From Agromyces larvae (GTDB lineage Bacteria; Actinomycetota; Actinomycetes; Actinomycetales; Microbacteriaceae): a DNA stretch of 64,000 nt. The notes under the pieces are model-generated. The model was not told the DNA's origin and did not search any database. It worked only from the letters and a program-made list of their open reading frames with translations. Below, piece by piece: positions 1 to 7,324 of this stretch (position 1 is its first letter; each line of letters starts with the position of its first letter). Position numbers and translations under genes: made by a program. The stretch is taken from NCBI RefSeq assembly GCF_022811705.1, contig NZ_CP094528.1, forward strand, positions 1,488,001 through 1,552,000, in the 5' to 3' direction.

Positions 1-27
1 CATCTCAGCAGCGTCATTCGCACCCAT
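1..27 (-). CDS. Start of an unidentified early phage gene (partial)
   Basis: Only the first nine codons lie in the window; the gene continues past the left edge. The ATG at 25-27 follows a GGAGGG ribosome binding site by eight bases and starts 12 bases after the stop of the DnaB-like helicase gene, so it is the next cistron of the leftward early phage operon. The nine residues do not allow a product to be named. Confidence 0.5.
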
Positions 28-41
28 CTCGACCACCCTCC

Positions 42-1382
42 TCAGTCCGGCACGACGGGATCCCACCCGCCGAACCACGTCTGCGACACCACCCGGGCGA
101 ACTGGCCCTCCCACAGCAGCGACCGCATCCCGGTGTTCCCGTGCCGGTTCTTCGACACGTGCACGTTCAACCGGTCACCAGGCCGGTCGTCCGCCTCGAG
201 CTGACGCTGCAGCAGCAGCACCACGTCCGCGTCCTGCTCGATCGCACCCGACTCCCGCAGATCCGCGATCGTCGGCGCCCGCCGAACCCGGCCCACCGGT
301 TCCCGGTTCAGCTGCGACAGCACCACGACCGGGCAGTCCAGTTCGCGGGCGAGGATCTTCATCTGCCGCGAGTGCTCGCCGACGACCTCCCACCGTGGCC
401 GGCCGCGCTCCTGCGACGGCACCAGTTGCAGGTAGTCCACGACGACGCCGGCGCACCGCTGATGCTGCTGCCGCACCGCCCGGGCGAACGCGGTGATCTG
501 CGAGATCGTCACCCCCGACCGGTCGTCGATGAACAGCGGCAGATGCTGCACCTCGTGCCGCACACCGGCGACCTTCACCCAGTCCTCGTCGGACAGCTCG
601 TGCCGCGACATCGGCCCCAGGTGCACCTTCCCGCGGAACGCGACCAGCCTGGTGAGCAGCTGCTCGGTCGACATCTCCAGCGACGAAAACGCGACCGGGC
701 CGGTGCCGGCGAGCTCGTGCGCGATCTGCACCCCGACCATCGTCTTCCCCTCGCCCGGACGCGCGCCGACCACGTACAAGCACCCCGGTCGCAGCCCGCC
801 GATGTACTCGTTCACCTCACGCCACGGCGTCGGCACGAACCGCGGCTTCTGCGACAGGTCCTCGACGAAGTCACCGAACTTCGCGCCGATCGGCGCGAAC
901 TCGACGAGCCGTTCCCGGCCCGCCGCATCCACCGCAGCACGGGCCGCTTCGATCGCGGCCGCAGGGTCCTCGTCGTCCGCGAAGCCGAGCTGCGTGATCC
1001 GGGCGCCGACGTCGATCAGGCGCCGCTTCACCGCCTTCGCCCGCACGATCTCCGCGTACCAGCCGGCGTTCGCCGCCGTCGGAACCTCGCTCGTTACCTC
1101 GGACAGCAGGCCCACCCCGCCGGCCCGCTCGAGCTGCCCGGTACGGGTCAGCTCATCGCTGACGGTGACCAGGTCCACCGGGTCGCCACGGTCGGCCAGC
1201 GCGGCGGCCGCAGCGAAGACGAGCTCGTGCCGGGGCACCCAGAAGTCCTCGGCCGATACCAGTGCCAGCACCTCGACCAGGGCCCGCCGCGACAGCAGCA
1301 TCGACCCGAGCACGCTCCGCTCGGCCTGCTCGTCGAACGGGGGCGTCCGCTGCCCGGCCGGGGCATCCGCCGTCATCGTCAC
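42..1382 (-). CDS. Phage DnaB-type replicative helicase
   Basis: Hexameric 5'-3' helicase expected to unwind the phage origin. The N-terminal DnaB domain (about residues 15-130) contains AERSVLGSML. The C-terminal RecA-like ATPase carries Walker A GARPGEGKT (near 204-212), the Walker B-like VVVDYLQLV (near 322), and downstream VVVLSQLNRE and DADVVLLLQR motifs typical of DnaB. At 446 residues it is a usual length. The GTG start at 1382 overlaps the stop of the upstream gene by four bases (GTGA) and has GGAGGA six bases ahead; the ATG at 1376 is the alternative. It follows a putative loader and an initiator gene, giving an initiator-loader-helicase order. It is not the chromosomal dnaB: it lies deep in a phage early operon. 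Confidence 0.9.
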   Translation of the reverse strand: MTMTADAPAGQRTPPFDEQAERSVLGSMLLSRRALVEVLALVSAEDFWVPRHELVFAAAAALADRGDPVDLVTVSDELTRTGQLERAGGVGLLSEVTSEVPTAANAGWYAEIVRAKAVKRRLIDVGARITQLGFADDEDPAAAIEAARAAVDAAGRERLVEFAPIGAKFGDFVEDLSQKPRFVPTPWREVNEYIGGLRPGCLYVVGARPGEGKTMVGVQIAHELAGTGPVAFSSLEMSTEQLLTRLVAFRGKVHLGPMSRHELSDEDWVKVAGVRHEVQHLPLFIDDRSGVTISQITAFARAVRQQHQRCAGVVVDYLQLVPSQERGRPRWEVVGEHSRQMKILARELDCPVVVLSQLNREPVGRVRRAPTIADLRESGAIEQDADVVLLLQRQLEADDRPGDRLNVHVSKNRHGNTGMRSLLWEGQFARVVSQTWFGGWDPVVPD

Positions 1383-1747
1383 GAGCCGTCCTCCGTCGTG
1401 AGCTGCTCGTACCGGACCCGCTGCGCCTCGACCCAGCCCGGGTCGTGCGCGTTGGACATCCACTCGTCGCGGGTCATGCCGAGCACGCCGAGCACCCGTT
1501 CGAACCGGTCGCGCTCGTAGTCGGCCATCCGGGCCTCCTCGGCGAGCGCGGCCCGGTCCCGGACGTCGGCCGGCATCACCTGCCGGGTCTCGTGCCGGTA
1601 GTGCTCGATCACCGCGCTGCGGGCGTCGTCCCTGTGGAGGTCGCCGACGACCTCGTGCCAGGCGTCGACCATCGGCTCGGTGACGATGATGCGGCTATCG
1701 AGCCGCGCGGCGAGCGCGAGCATCGTCGCGGTGTGCTTCTTCAGCAT
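1379..1747 (-). CDS. Small helical phage protein, putative helicase loader
   Basis: A 122-residue, mostly alpha-helical protein. The first 60 residues have the spacing W-x-x-x-x-G-x-L...A...HYRHETRQVMPADV, which resembles the small helicase loader/inhibitor domain of phages such as SPP1 (G39P-like); this is a pattern judgement. The position supports it, since it sits between an initiator gene and a DnaB gene, the usual place of a loader. The ATG at 1747 has GAGGAGG six bases upstream and lies 53 bases inside the end of the initiator gene. It could equally be an unrelated phage protein. Confidence 0.6.
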   Translation of the reverse strand: MLKKHTATMLALAARLDSRIIVTEPMVDAWHEVVGDLHRDDARSAVIEHYRHETRQVMPADVRDRAALAEEARMADYERDRFERVLGVLGMTRDEWMSNAHDPGWVEAQRVRYEQLTTEDGS

Positions 1748-2585
1748 CAGGTTCCTCCTCGTCGTACTTCGCCATGAGGGCGTCCAGCGAGCTCTCGCGG
1801 TCTCGCATCGGCACGACGCGTGGCGGCAGCGGCTCGTCATCCCAGCGGCCTTGGTTCAGCCAGGTCGCCGGATGCGGGATGTAGTTCTTGTCGGGCAGGT
1901 TCGGGTCGGTCGCGTACCGGTGCACGCCGTCGAGGATCGCCCCGACGAGTTCCGGATGACCGCGGGTGAGCGCGGCGAACTTCTTCGCTGCCGCCTGCTT
2001 GCCGACATGCCGGGGGTACTCCGCGTAGAACGCATCGAATGGTGTGACCTTCGGTGCCTCGACCGGTACGTCGAGTGCATCGATTGATGCATCTGTTGAT
2101 GCACCATCGACGTCAGTCGATGAAGAGTTCTTCTTCTGTTCCCCTGTTCCCCTGTTCCCCTGTTCCCCTGTTACAGGCGCGAGGGTGTCGCGAGGGCTCG
2201 CGTAACTTTCGCGAATCACATCGGATTCGTAGTTGAAAGTGCCGTCTGGTCTGGGAAAACGTCCGCGTGCCGGCTTGTCGATTCGCTGCACCGACTTCCA
2301 TCGGTCGATGTAGAGCAAATCCTCACTTTCAACGCTGTATCGCACCACCAAACCGTTGATGCAGAGCGCGGAAATCGCTTCGGACAACCTCGCGAGGGTG
2401 TCGCGAGGGTTCGCGGAGAGGTCGCGAGGAAAGACATCGGCGGCGATCAGAGCGAGGTCGTCTTTGCCCACCCCGTTGTCGTCGACGTACGACTCGAGCC
2501 CCTTCAGCACGAGCCGTGTTTCCCAGTCCAAGGAGGCGATCGTCTTCGACCGCCAGAACTCCGGCTTGATGGTTCGGATGCGCAT
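1695..2585 (-). CDS. Phage replication initiator (O-like), winged-helix N terminus
   Basis: A 296-residue two-domain protein. The N-terminal half (about 1-130) opens with MRIRTIKPEFWRSKTI and the LDWETRLVLKGL stretch common to phage replisome-organiser/initiator proteins with a winged helix for origin binding. A hydrophilic linker (about 135-180) rich in G, E, N, R, T and D is encoded by tandem repeats. The C-terminal part contains FDAFYAEYPRHVGKQAAAKK, a helical segment found at the C termini of phage and plasmid initiators that recruit helicase. The gene precedes the putative loader and DnaB, a lambda O/P-like arrangement. The repeated DNA inside the linker may be the origin itself. The HTH family assignment is from motif recognition only. 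Confidence 0.8.
   Translation of the reverse strand: MRIRTIKPEFWRSKTIASLDWETRLVLKGLESYVDDNGVGKDDLALIAADVFPRDLSANPRDTLARLSEAISALCINGLVVRYSVESEDLLYIDRWKSVQRIDKPARGRFPRPDGTFNYESDVIRESYASPRDTLAPVTGEQGNRGTGEQKKNSSSTDVDGASTDASIDALDVPVEAPKVTPFDAFYAEYPRHVGKQAAAKKFAALTRGHPELVGAILDGVHRYATDPNLPDKNYIPHPATWLNQGRWDDEPLPPRVVPMRDRESSLDALMAKYDEEEPDAEEAHRDDARARRAAR
2137..2172. repeat. Four tandem copies of 8-bp TGTTCCCC inside the initiator gene
   Basis: Perfect TGTTCCCC units at 2137, 2145, 2153 and 2161, plus a partial TGTT. Eight is not a multiple of three, so gain or loss of one unit would shift the frame of the initiator. In the coding strand the repeat spells an 8-residue G-E-Q-G-N-R-G-T period. It is either an iteron array of a phage origin or a slippage-prone tract. 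Confidence 0.85.
2181..2415. repeat. Two near-identical 22-bp direct repeats in the initiator gene
   Basis: The segments 2181-2202 and 2394-2415 differ at one position and share the core GTGTCGCGAGGG. A third shorter GGTCGCGAGG lies at 2420-2429. They encode the recurring P-R-D-T-L-A residues of the protein. Together with the 8-bp array they make this gene unusually iteron-rich. They are candidate initiator binding sites. Confidence 0.7.
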
Positions 2586-2980
2586 CAGATGGTCACCTCT
2601 CCCGTTTTCACCAGCCCGAACACGGCCAGTAGTTCCAGGGCTTCCGAGGATGGAATGCCCTTCGTCGTGCCGTCCGGCAGGAGCATCTGCCACACGCCAG
2701 GGAAGACGAGCACGGGGATCTCGGTCGGGTCGGCGCGGTTCTCCACCGGCACGATCCAGCCGTTCGCGCGTGCCCGTTGCGGGTGTGCGTGGACCCAGCC
2801 GTGGCATCCCGTCGTGCCTGTCCCGCAGAGCAGGATCAGGTTCGGCGGGGTGTGGTCGCCGCTGCCGCGTCGTTGCCGGTGATGCCGGGATCCGACGATG
2901 AAGAACGCGCCGCAGCGTACGCACCGGAACTGGTCGCGGTCGTCGACGAGGCGGGCGACGTGGCCCGAGACGCCGGTCAT
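2585..2980 (-). CDS. HNH endonuclease-like phage protein
   Basis: A 131-residue protein with a zinc-ribbon type HNH core. CVRCG near residue 20 is followed by SRHHRQRRGSGDHTPPNLILLCGTG, with the first His pair, the Asn of PPNL and the CH of GCHGWVH near residue 61. Such small HNH proteins occur in actinophage early regions and may nick DNA during recombination or packaging. The ATG at 2980 overlaps the upstream stop as ATGA. The last third (VLVFPGVWQMLLPDG) has no recognisable fold. The nuclease call is strong from motifs; its role is inferred. Confidence 0.75.
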   Translation of the reverse strand: MTGVSGHVARLVDDRDQFRCVRCGAFFIVGSRHHRQRRGSGDHTPPNLILLCGTGTTGCHGWVHAHPQRARANGWIVPVENRADPTEIPVLVFPGVWQMLLPDGTTKGIPSSEALELLAVFGLVKTGEVTI

Positions 2981-3855
2981 GCTGTACTCGCCTTCGCGAA
3001 CGGAGGAGAGGGACGGTCGAAGTCGTTGTCGTAGACCTCCCACGCCCACGGGTCGGGCCACCCGCGGGCGGCCGCATAGGCGCGCGACCTGTCGGCCGCG
3101 ACGCCGGTCGGCCGGATGAGATTCAGCTCGTCATAGAGCGCGACGATGGCGCGGGCGCGGGCTGCGGTGATCTGGTACGTGCGGTGGCGTCGGCTCTGGC
3201 GTTCGTAGCTGGCGAGCGTGGTGCACAGATTGGTTCCGCAGCCGAGGCGGACGCCGAGTTCTCGCTGCGTCCATCCTGCAGCGATGAGCGCCCGGATGCG
3301 TCGGATGTACGGTCGTGCCGAGACGAGCGTACGGTCGCCGAGCAGGTCGAGGCTGGGGCGGACGGCGAGGATCCGCTCGGCGGTTTCCCGCTTGACGCGC
3401 TTCGGCAGTTCACCTTTCCGTGGTCCGGGATCCTGCCGCCCCCAGAGGATGGTCCGCACTGGGGTCACTCCGAGGCCGGCGAGGCCGGCGATGCGCTTGT
3501 AGCCGAGGCCGTGCTCGCCGAGCATGAGGAGGTGTTCGCGAACTGGCTCGGCGTCGACGAGACCGGTGTCGAACCGCCCGTATGCCTTGAGTCTGTCGCG
3601 ACGGCGCTGCATGGCGGTGTGGTGGTCGGTGCACGGGTCGCATCGGCACTGGTGCTGGATGTAGCAGGTGGAGGACGCCGCATGCTTGTGGTCGGGCGGG
3701 CAGACGATGCGGTGACGGGGGCGGGTGGGGAGTTTGGCGTGGTCGCCGAGTAGGCCGGCGTGCCAGGCGGCTTGGTAGTGGGTGCGGCAGAGACGTCGGG
3801 CGACGGTGCGGTTGTGGCATCCATCATGGGTGCAGGTGCGGGGTCGGCCAGGCAT
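2977..3855 (-). CDS. Actinophage DNA-binding protein with zinc-finger-like N terminus
   Basis: A 292-residue basic protein. The N-terminal part has paired cysteines (CTHDGC, RLCRTHY, then CYIQHQCRCDPC near 70-80) suggesting two small zinc-binding knots. The middle contains VREHLLMLGEHGLGYKRIAGLAGLGV, a helix-turn-helix resembling a transposase or sigma-like HTH, and a second ALIAAGWTQRELGVRLGC helix-turn-helix near 195. Proteins with this layout are frequent in actinophage and actinobacterial mobile DNA but their function is unknown. It starts one base inside the upstream stop (TGATG). A regulatory or DNA-maintenance role is inferred. Confidence 0.65.
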   Translation of the reverse strand: MPGRPRTCTHDGCHNRTVARRLCRTHYQAAWHAGLLGDHAKLPTRPRHRIVCPPDHKHAASSTCYIQHQCRCDPCTDHHTAMQRRRDRLKAYGRFDTGLVDAEPVREHLLMLGEHGLGYKRIAGLAGLGVTPVRTILWGRQDPGPRKGELPKRVKRETAERILAVRPSLDLLGDRTLVSARPYIRRIRALIAAGWTQRELGVRLGCGTNLCTTLASYERQSRRHRTYQITAARARAIVALYDELNLIRPTGVAADRSRAYAAARGWPDPWAWEVYDNDFDRPSPPFAKASTA

Positions 3856-4151
3856 CAGGACAACACCCGCACCCTCTTCGGGACCACCTGGCGGCACGAG
3901 TCCCGCACACTGCGCAGGAACCCGATCGCGGTCTCGACACTGCCCCAGCCGTTCGGAGCGTCGTACTCAGCCTTCAGCGCCCCGAGGTCGTTCGACTCGA
4001 TCATCGTGAGCGCGGCGTCGATCCGCTCGGCCACCTCGTACCGGTCCATGCCGTCCCAGTCGGGCGGGTATGCGTCGAAGTCGCGGAAGAACCGGTGCAT
4101 GTTGGACGTGTAGTTGTGCCAGTCGAGGCCTGCTTGCACGTCGAAGCTCAT
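3855..4151 (-). CDS. Unidentified small early phage protein
   Basis: A 98-residue acidic protein with the stretch GLDWHNYTSNMHRFFRDF near the N terminus and alternating helical segments; no catalytic motif. Residues W-x-x-x-T-x-N-M are shared by small actinophage proteins of unknown role. The ATG at 4151 has a strong GGAGGGAGGGG site and overlaps the stop of the preceding 14-codon reading frame by four bases (ATGA), so translation is probably coupled. Confidence 0.6.
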   Translation of the reverse strand: MSFDVQAGLDWHNYTSNMHRFFRDFDAYPPDWDGMDRYEVAERIDAALTMIESNDLGALKAEYDAPNGWGSVETAIGFLRSVRDSCRQVVPKRVRVLS

Positions 4152-4192
4152 CGCCCCTCCCTCCAACGCGTCGACACGACCTGCAGGCTCAT
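4148..4192 (-). CDS. 14-residue mini-gene linking two phage cistrons
   Basis: A 15-codon frame encoding MSLQVVSTRWREGR. Its ATG (4190-4192) overlaps the stop of the upstream gene as ATGA and is preceded by AAGGAGGGG; its TGA overlaps the next ATG, again as ATGA. It has its own good ribosome binding site and an exact fit between two genes. It may make a micropeptide or serve only to carry ribosomes across the gap. Short length limits confidence. Confidence 0.4.
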   Translation of the reverse strand: MSLQVVSTRWREGR

Positions 4193-4494
4193 GACCCCTC
4201 CTTGGTCGGTTCAGGGGTACGGATAGCGAACGCGATGGCTGCCGCCGTCGCGGTCTCCCCGTACTGAACATCGGTCAGGTCGTCGGGGTGGGCATAGGGC
4301 GACTTGAATGAGTCCGCGATGGTCGCGCACCGCTCCCGTTCCTCGCGTACCGCTTCCTCCACGAGCGGGAGGATCGCGTCGGCCATGCCCCAAATCGTCA
4401 CGATCCACGGTGGTCTGTTGATATCAACGTGCGTGACATCCAACTGGTCGGCAAGCACTCGCGCGATCCGGTCGCGCAGGTCGTCACTCGGCAT
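4189..4494 (-). CDS. Unidentified small early phage protein
   Basis: A 101-residue protein beginning MPSDDLRDRIARVLADQL, followed by a helical LVEEAVREERERCATIADSF segment. Such segments (helix with a single Cys and ending in hydrophilic tail) are common in short actinophage open frames without known function. It overlaps the upstream gene by 11 bases and ends in the ATGA that starts the mini-gene. No domain is recognised. Confidence 0.6.
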   Translation of the reverse strand: MPSDDLRDRIARVLADQLDVTHVDINRPPWIVTIWGMADAILPLVEEAVREERERCATIADSFKSPYAHPDDLTDVQYGETATAAAIAFAIRTPEPTKEGS

Positions 4495-4792
4495 CGTTGG
4501 CCTCCTGTCGGGTGGTACGAGCGGCTTCGAGAGCGACGCGGGCGAGCGGGTCACACACGCGCTTGCAGTCAGGGCACGAGTCGTAATTCCCCGGCTCGTC
4601 CTCACCGCCGTTGCACGTCCACCCCTCCACGTTGAGCGCACGTGCCGCCGCCTCGACCTCGGCGTCGGTCACCGGGCGGGACGCCTGCCACTCGGCACCC
4701 TCCACGAACGTCGTGAGACGACTCTTCTCCAGCGCGTACAGTTCTCCTGCCGCGTGCCGCCGTTCTGCTTCGGCTCGTGCTTCGGTGCTCAT
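4484..4792 (-). CDS. Unidentified phage protein with CxxC pair
   Basis: A 102-residue protein, helical at the N terminus (TEARAEAERRHAAGELYALEK), then VTDAEVEAAARALN, then a cysteine cluster WTCNGGEDEPGNYDSCPDCKRVCD (four Cys) that may bind one zinc ion. The start overlaps the upstream stop at 4792 by one base. Function unknown; part of the early operon. Confidence 0.6.
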   Translation of the reverse strand: MSTEARAEAERRHAAGELYALEKSRLTTFVEGAEWQASRPVTDAEVEAAARALNVEGWTCNGGEDEPGNYDSCPDCKRVCDPLARVALEAARTTRQEANDAE

Positions 4793-4965
4793 CACTCGAC
4801 CTCCTGCTCGAACTCGCCTGTGTGCTGGGTGACGACCACACCGAGCTTGATTTCGGAATGCGCCTCGGCCATGTGCGCGAGGTGCCGCTCGGTCGCCTCG
4901 CGGTACGACCATCCGATGCTTCGGTGCCCGCAGGTTGAGCACTGCGCGTACTTCGCCTGTCCCAT
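4792..4965 (-). CDS. Small zinc-finger-like phage protein
   Basis: A 57-residue protein with CSTCGHRSIGWSYREATERHLAHMAEAH: a CxxC pair followed by two histidines eight residues apart near 28 and 36, the spacing of a C2H2-like finger. It is flanked by one-base overlaps with both neighbours. DNA or protein binding is inferred from the motif alone. Confidence 0.6.
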   Translation of the reverse strand: MGQAKYAQCSTCGHRSIGWSYREATERHLAHMAEAHSEIKLGVVVTQHTGEFEQEVE

Positions 4966-5357
4966 CAGCCCTGCTCCTCTCGCTTCTCGGCGGCACGGGC
5001 GCGGAGCCAGCCGGTCACGCCGCCCTCGTATGGGTGCGGGACGACTGCGAACGCATCCGCCGCCTCTTCGAGCACTCGCGCGTCGTGCTCGGCGAGGATG
5101 CGGGCACGAACCTCGGAATCGGCGGAAAGGATGCCGTAGACCGCGTCGTGGTCGGGCATCGAGCCGCACAGCGACTTGTCGAGAGCTTCGTCGGCCGCCT
5201 CGATCTGCGCGGCGAGAGCTTCGATAACGTCGATCTGATCGTTGCTCTCCGCTGCGTGAATCACAGCAGCCTCCCCGAACTCGGTCAGCCGTTGATTCTC
5301 GGCTTCGAGTTCGCGGATGCGGGCCTCCATCCGCCCAGCGTCGTCAGCCTCACCCAT
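4965..5357 (-). CDS. Coiled-coil early phage protein
   Basis: A 130-residue acidic protein. Residues 8-60 (RMEARIRELEAENQRLTEFGEA...) form a predicted coiled coil; the C-terminal half has GVTGWLRARAAEKREEQ. No enzyme motif. It sits in the run of overlapping small genes and starts eight bases inside the end of the upstream frame. Unknown role. Confidence 0.6.
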   Translation of the reverse strand: MGEADDAGRMEARIRELEAENQRLTEFGEAAVIHAAESNDQIDVIEALAAQIEAADEALDKSLCGSMPDHDAVYGILSADSEVRARILAEHDARVLEEAADAFAVVPHPYEGGVTGWLRARAAEKREEQG

Positions 5358-5541
5358 CAGACCACTCCGCCTCCGGGCGCCCATCCGGTACGGACACCAC
5401 CTCCACCCAGTCGCGCCCGTTGATCAACGTGACCTTCTCCCCCTGAACGATCCGAAGCGTGCCCACCGTCACATCAGCGACCGTCACACCCTCGAACGAC
5501 TCCGTACGAGTCGTCCGCTTCACAACGACACGACTACTCAC
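5350..5541 (-). CDS. Unidentified 63-residue phage protein
   Basis: Short beta-rich protein (VVVKRTTRTESFEGVTVADVTVG...) with a GTG start at 5541 that overlaps the upstream stop as GTGA. No family recognised. Base usage fits the surrounding operon. Confidence 0.5.
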   Translation of the reverse strand: MSSRVVVKRTTRTESFEGVTVADVTVGTLRIVQGEKVTLINGRDWVEVVSVPDGRPEAEWSDG

Positions 5542-5792
5542 CCCGCCGCCTCCCGCCGATACGCCTCAAGCTCATCGACCAACGGCGACACCTCACGCAC
5601 CTTCACCCGCGACCCCACCACGAACGCGGTGAACCCCCGATGCGTCACCGTCACATGCGCGACCGTCGCGAACTCATCCCGTGTGATGATCCGGAACACA
5701 CCTGCATGATCCATGTCGATCGCGAGAAGGAAGCCGGCGTCCTCCACGACCTGGCGGACCTTCGATTCCCACCGCTGCGCTGACGTGCTCAT
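5538..5792 (-). CDS. Unidentified 84-residue phage protein
   Basis: Begins MSTSAQRWESKVRQVVEDAGFLL, then a beta-rich middle (GVFRIITRDEFATVAHVTVTHRG) and a short helix LVDELEAYRREAAG. The start overlaps the upstream stop by four bases (ATGA). No domain recognised. Confidence 0.55.
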   Translation of the reverse strand: MSTSAQRWESKVRQVVEDAGFLLAIDMDHAGVFRIITRDEFATVAHVTVTHRGFTAFVVGSRVKVREVSPLVDELEAYRREAAG

Positions 5793-5971
5793 CGGCCCTC
5801 CACGTGTGCGAGCTCCTGCTCGAGACCGGCCGCGAGGTCACGGGCGCGCTCGAGGTCGCGCAGCGCCGCATCACGCTCGGTCTGGAGGCGTTCGAGTTCG
5901 GCACGTACCGCTTCGGGGCCGGCCGCGATGAGGTTGCCGACGTTGACTTCCCACCACTCCGGCCGGCTCAC
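5789..5971 (-). CDS. Small coiled-coil phage protein
   Basis: A 60-residue protein; after MSRPEWWEVNVGNLIAAG it is one continuous helix with heptad-like Leu/Ala spacing (ELERLQTERDAALRDLERA). Four-base overlaps with both neighbours. Function unknown; oligomerisation is likely. Confidence 0.55.
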   Translation of the reverse strand: MSRPEWWEVNVGNLIAAGPEAVRAELERLQTERDAALRDLERARDLAAGLEQELAHVEGR

Positions 5972-6303
5972 GACGCACCCCCGAGGATCGCGTCAGCGAG
6001 TCGGTCGGTGGACTCCCGGAACCCATACGGCGTCACGTCCTCGCCGTACACCTCAAGGCGGTTCCGCAGGATCGCGAGCTGCGCGTCGATCGTGCGGTGC
6101 AGGGTGACGATCAGCTCGGCGTCGTACGCCGCGTGGTAGAGCCGGGTCAGCGCGATCGCCTCGCGTGTCGAGTCTGCGTCGGCCGGGATGACGCAGTGTC
6201 CCTGCTCGCCGCTGTACTCGGCGATCCACGGTCCGGGTGTAATCTCCGCGCGCAGCGTCTCGAGTTTGAGGATCGCGGCGCGCAGCCGCTCCACCTGGCT
6301 CAT
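5968..6303 (-). CDS. Phage protein of the short GPWxxE type
   Basis: A 111-residue protein with a helical start, then AEITPGPWIAEYSGEQGHCVIPAD and an ALTRLYHAAYDAELIVTLHRTIDAQLAIL helix pair. The TPGPW motif and following Asn/Asp-rich helix occur in a group of small phage proteins of unknown role. Four-base overlaps at both ends show translational coupling. Confidence 0.6.
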   Translation of the reverse strand: MSQVERLRAAILKLETLRAEITPGPWIAEYSGEQGHCVIPADADSTREAIALTRLYHAAYDAELIVTLHRTIDAQLAILRNRLEVYGEDVTPYGFRESTDRLADAILGGAS

Positions 6304-6797
6304 GACGTCACCTCGAGCACGTCAGCCGGCACGAGCGCAGCGAGGTTCCAGACGCACCCGCTGGCGCAGTCCCAGCCGTAGTACCACATCGAGTTCAGGT
6401 CGTAGCGGGCGTCCCACAGGTAGGGCGTGATGAGGATGCCGTCGTATCGGGCGGCGACGCGCGGCCAGTCGATCCAGTGCGATCCGAGATCGGTGCCGGC
6501 GAACGCCGGATGATCGCGGTACTCGGCGGTGAACGCCTTGAGCTCGCCGAGGTTCCCGATCCTGAGGACCTCCGCGTCAGCGGCGATCGTGAACACGGCC
6601 CGGTGCTCCAGCGTCTCGAGGCGGAACTGCTCGTTGCGGCACCATGCGGGCCAGTCGTCCTCGCCGTCGACGCTGAGCCACAGGCCGCGCGGCTTGCCGT
6701 TGCCGAACTCGGTCTGGTCGTACGTCCGCGTCCGGTCGAAGACGAACGGCTCGGCGGTGTAATGCGAGAGGTTGACACCCTCATCAGGCTCCATCAC
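6300..6797 (-). CDS. Unidentified phage protein, possibly ADP-ribosyltransferase-like
   Basis: A 165-residue protein with many aromatic residues: VNLSHYTAEPFVF near the N terminus, KPRGLWLSVDGEDDWPAWC near 40-58, WPRVAARYDGILITPYLWD in the middle and WYYGWDCASGCVWN near the end. The order HYT ... GLWLS ... acidic strand vaguely recalls the His-Tyr/Ser-Glu core of small ART-fold phage effectors, but no invariant glutamate can be assigned with confidence. It overlaps its neighbours by four bases. Could also be a structural or host-takeover protein. Confidence 0.55.
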   Translation of the reverse strand: MMEPDEGVNLSHYTAEPFVFDRTRTYDQTEFGNGKPRGLWLSVDGEDDWPAWCRNEQFRLETLEHRAVFTIAADAEVLRIGNLGELKAFTAEYRDHPAFAGTDLGSHWIDWPRVAARYDGILITPYLWDARYDLNSMWYYGWDCASGCVWNLAALVPADVLEVTS

Positions 6798-7324
6798 GCC
6801 CCACCCCGCCCAGCGAGCTGATACGTCAACTCCACCTGCTTCGACTGCGTCTGCACAGCCGACGTCCGCTGCTCCACCAACCGCGCCATCGACCGGGCGT
6901 AGTCGTACGCGATCTCCGCATCATCCGCCCGCTCCCACTCGACCGCGGTCGCAAGATCAGCGGCCGCCTCACGCTCCGCGACCGTGCCCTGCGCATCCTT
7001 CAACGCGCGCGCACGGGCGAGCTTGTGCTGGCGGATCGCGACCCGACGCGCCCGATCCGCCTCACGCAGGATCCGCACGTTCTGCGCCGCCAGATGCCCG
7101 AGCATCTCCAGGTCCGCGACGATCGAGTCCGGGGTCTTCACCTGCGCGCCGTCCGGCGGGCGAGCCGCGGCGACCCGGCGGGCGACGTACTCCGTCCACC
7201 GCTGGATCGTCTCCGGCGACTCGACCTGCTCGTCGACGACCCGGTCGGGCTGGGCGTCGGCGACCTCGCCGGTCTCCTCATCGACGATGTCGGCGTCGAC
7301 GACCTGCGAAGGCTCATCGGTCAC
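6794..7324 (-). CDS. Coiled-coil phage protein upstream of the RecT module
   Basis: A 176-residue protein with an acidic N terminus (MTDEPSQVVDADIVDEETGEV), then long helices with many Ala, Arg and Glu. It overlaps the recT gene by four bases (its start at 7324 lies in the recT stop). Its constant place beside exonuclease/annealase genes in such phages suggests a partner of the recombination module, but no motif shows what it does. Confidence 0.6.
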   Translation of the reverse strand: MTDEPSQVVDADIVDEETGEVADAQPDRVVDEQVESPETIQRWTEYVARRVAAARPPDGAQVKTPDSIVADLEMLGHLAAQNVRILREADRARRVAIRQHKLARARALKDAQGTVAEREAAADLATAVEWERADDAEIAYDYARSMARLVEQRTSAVQTQSKQVELTYQLAGRGGA

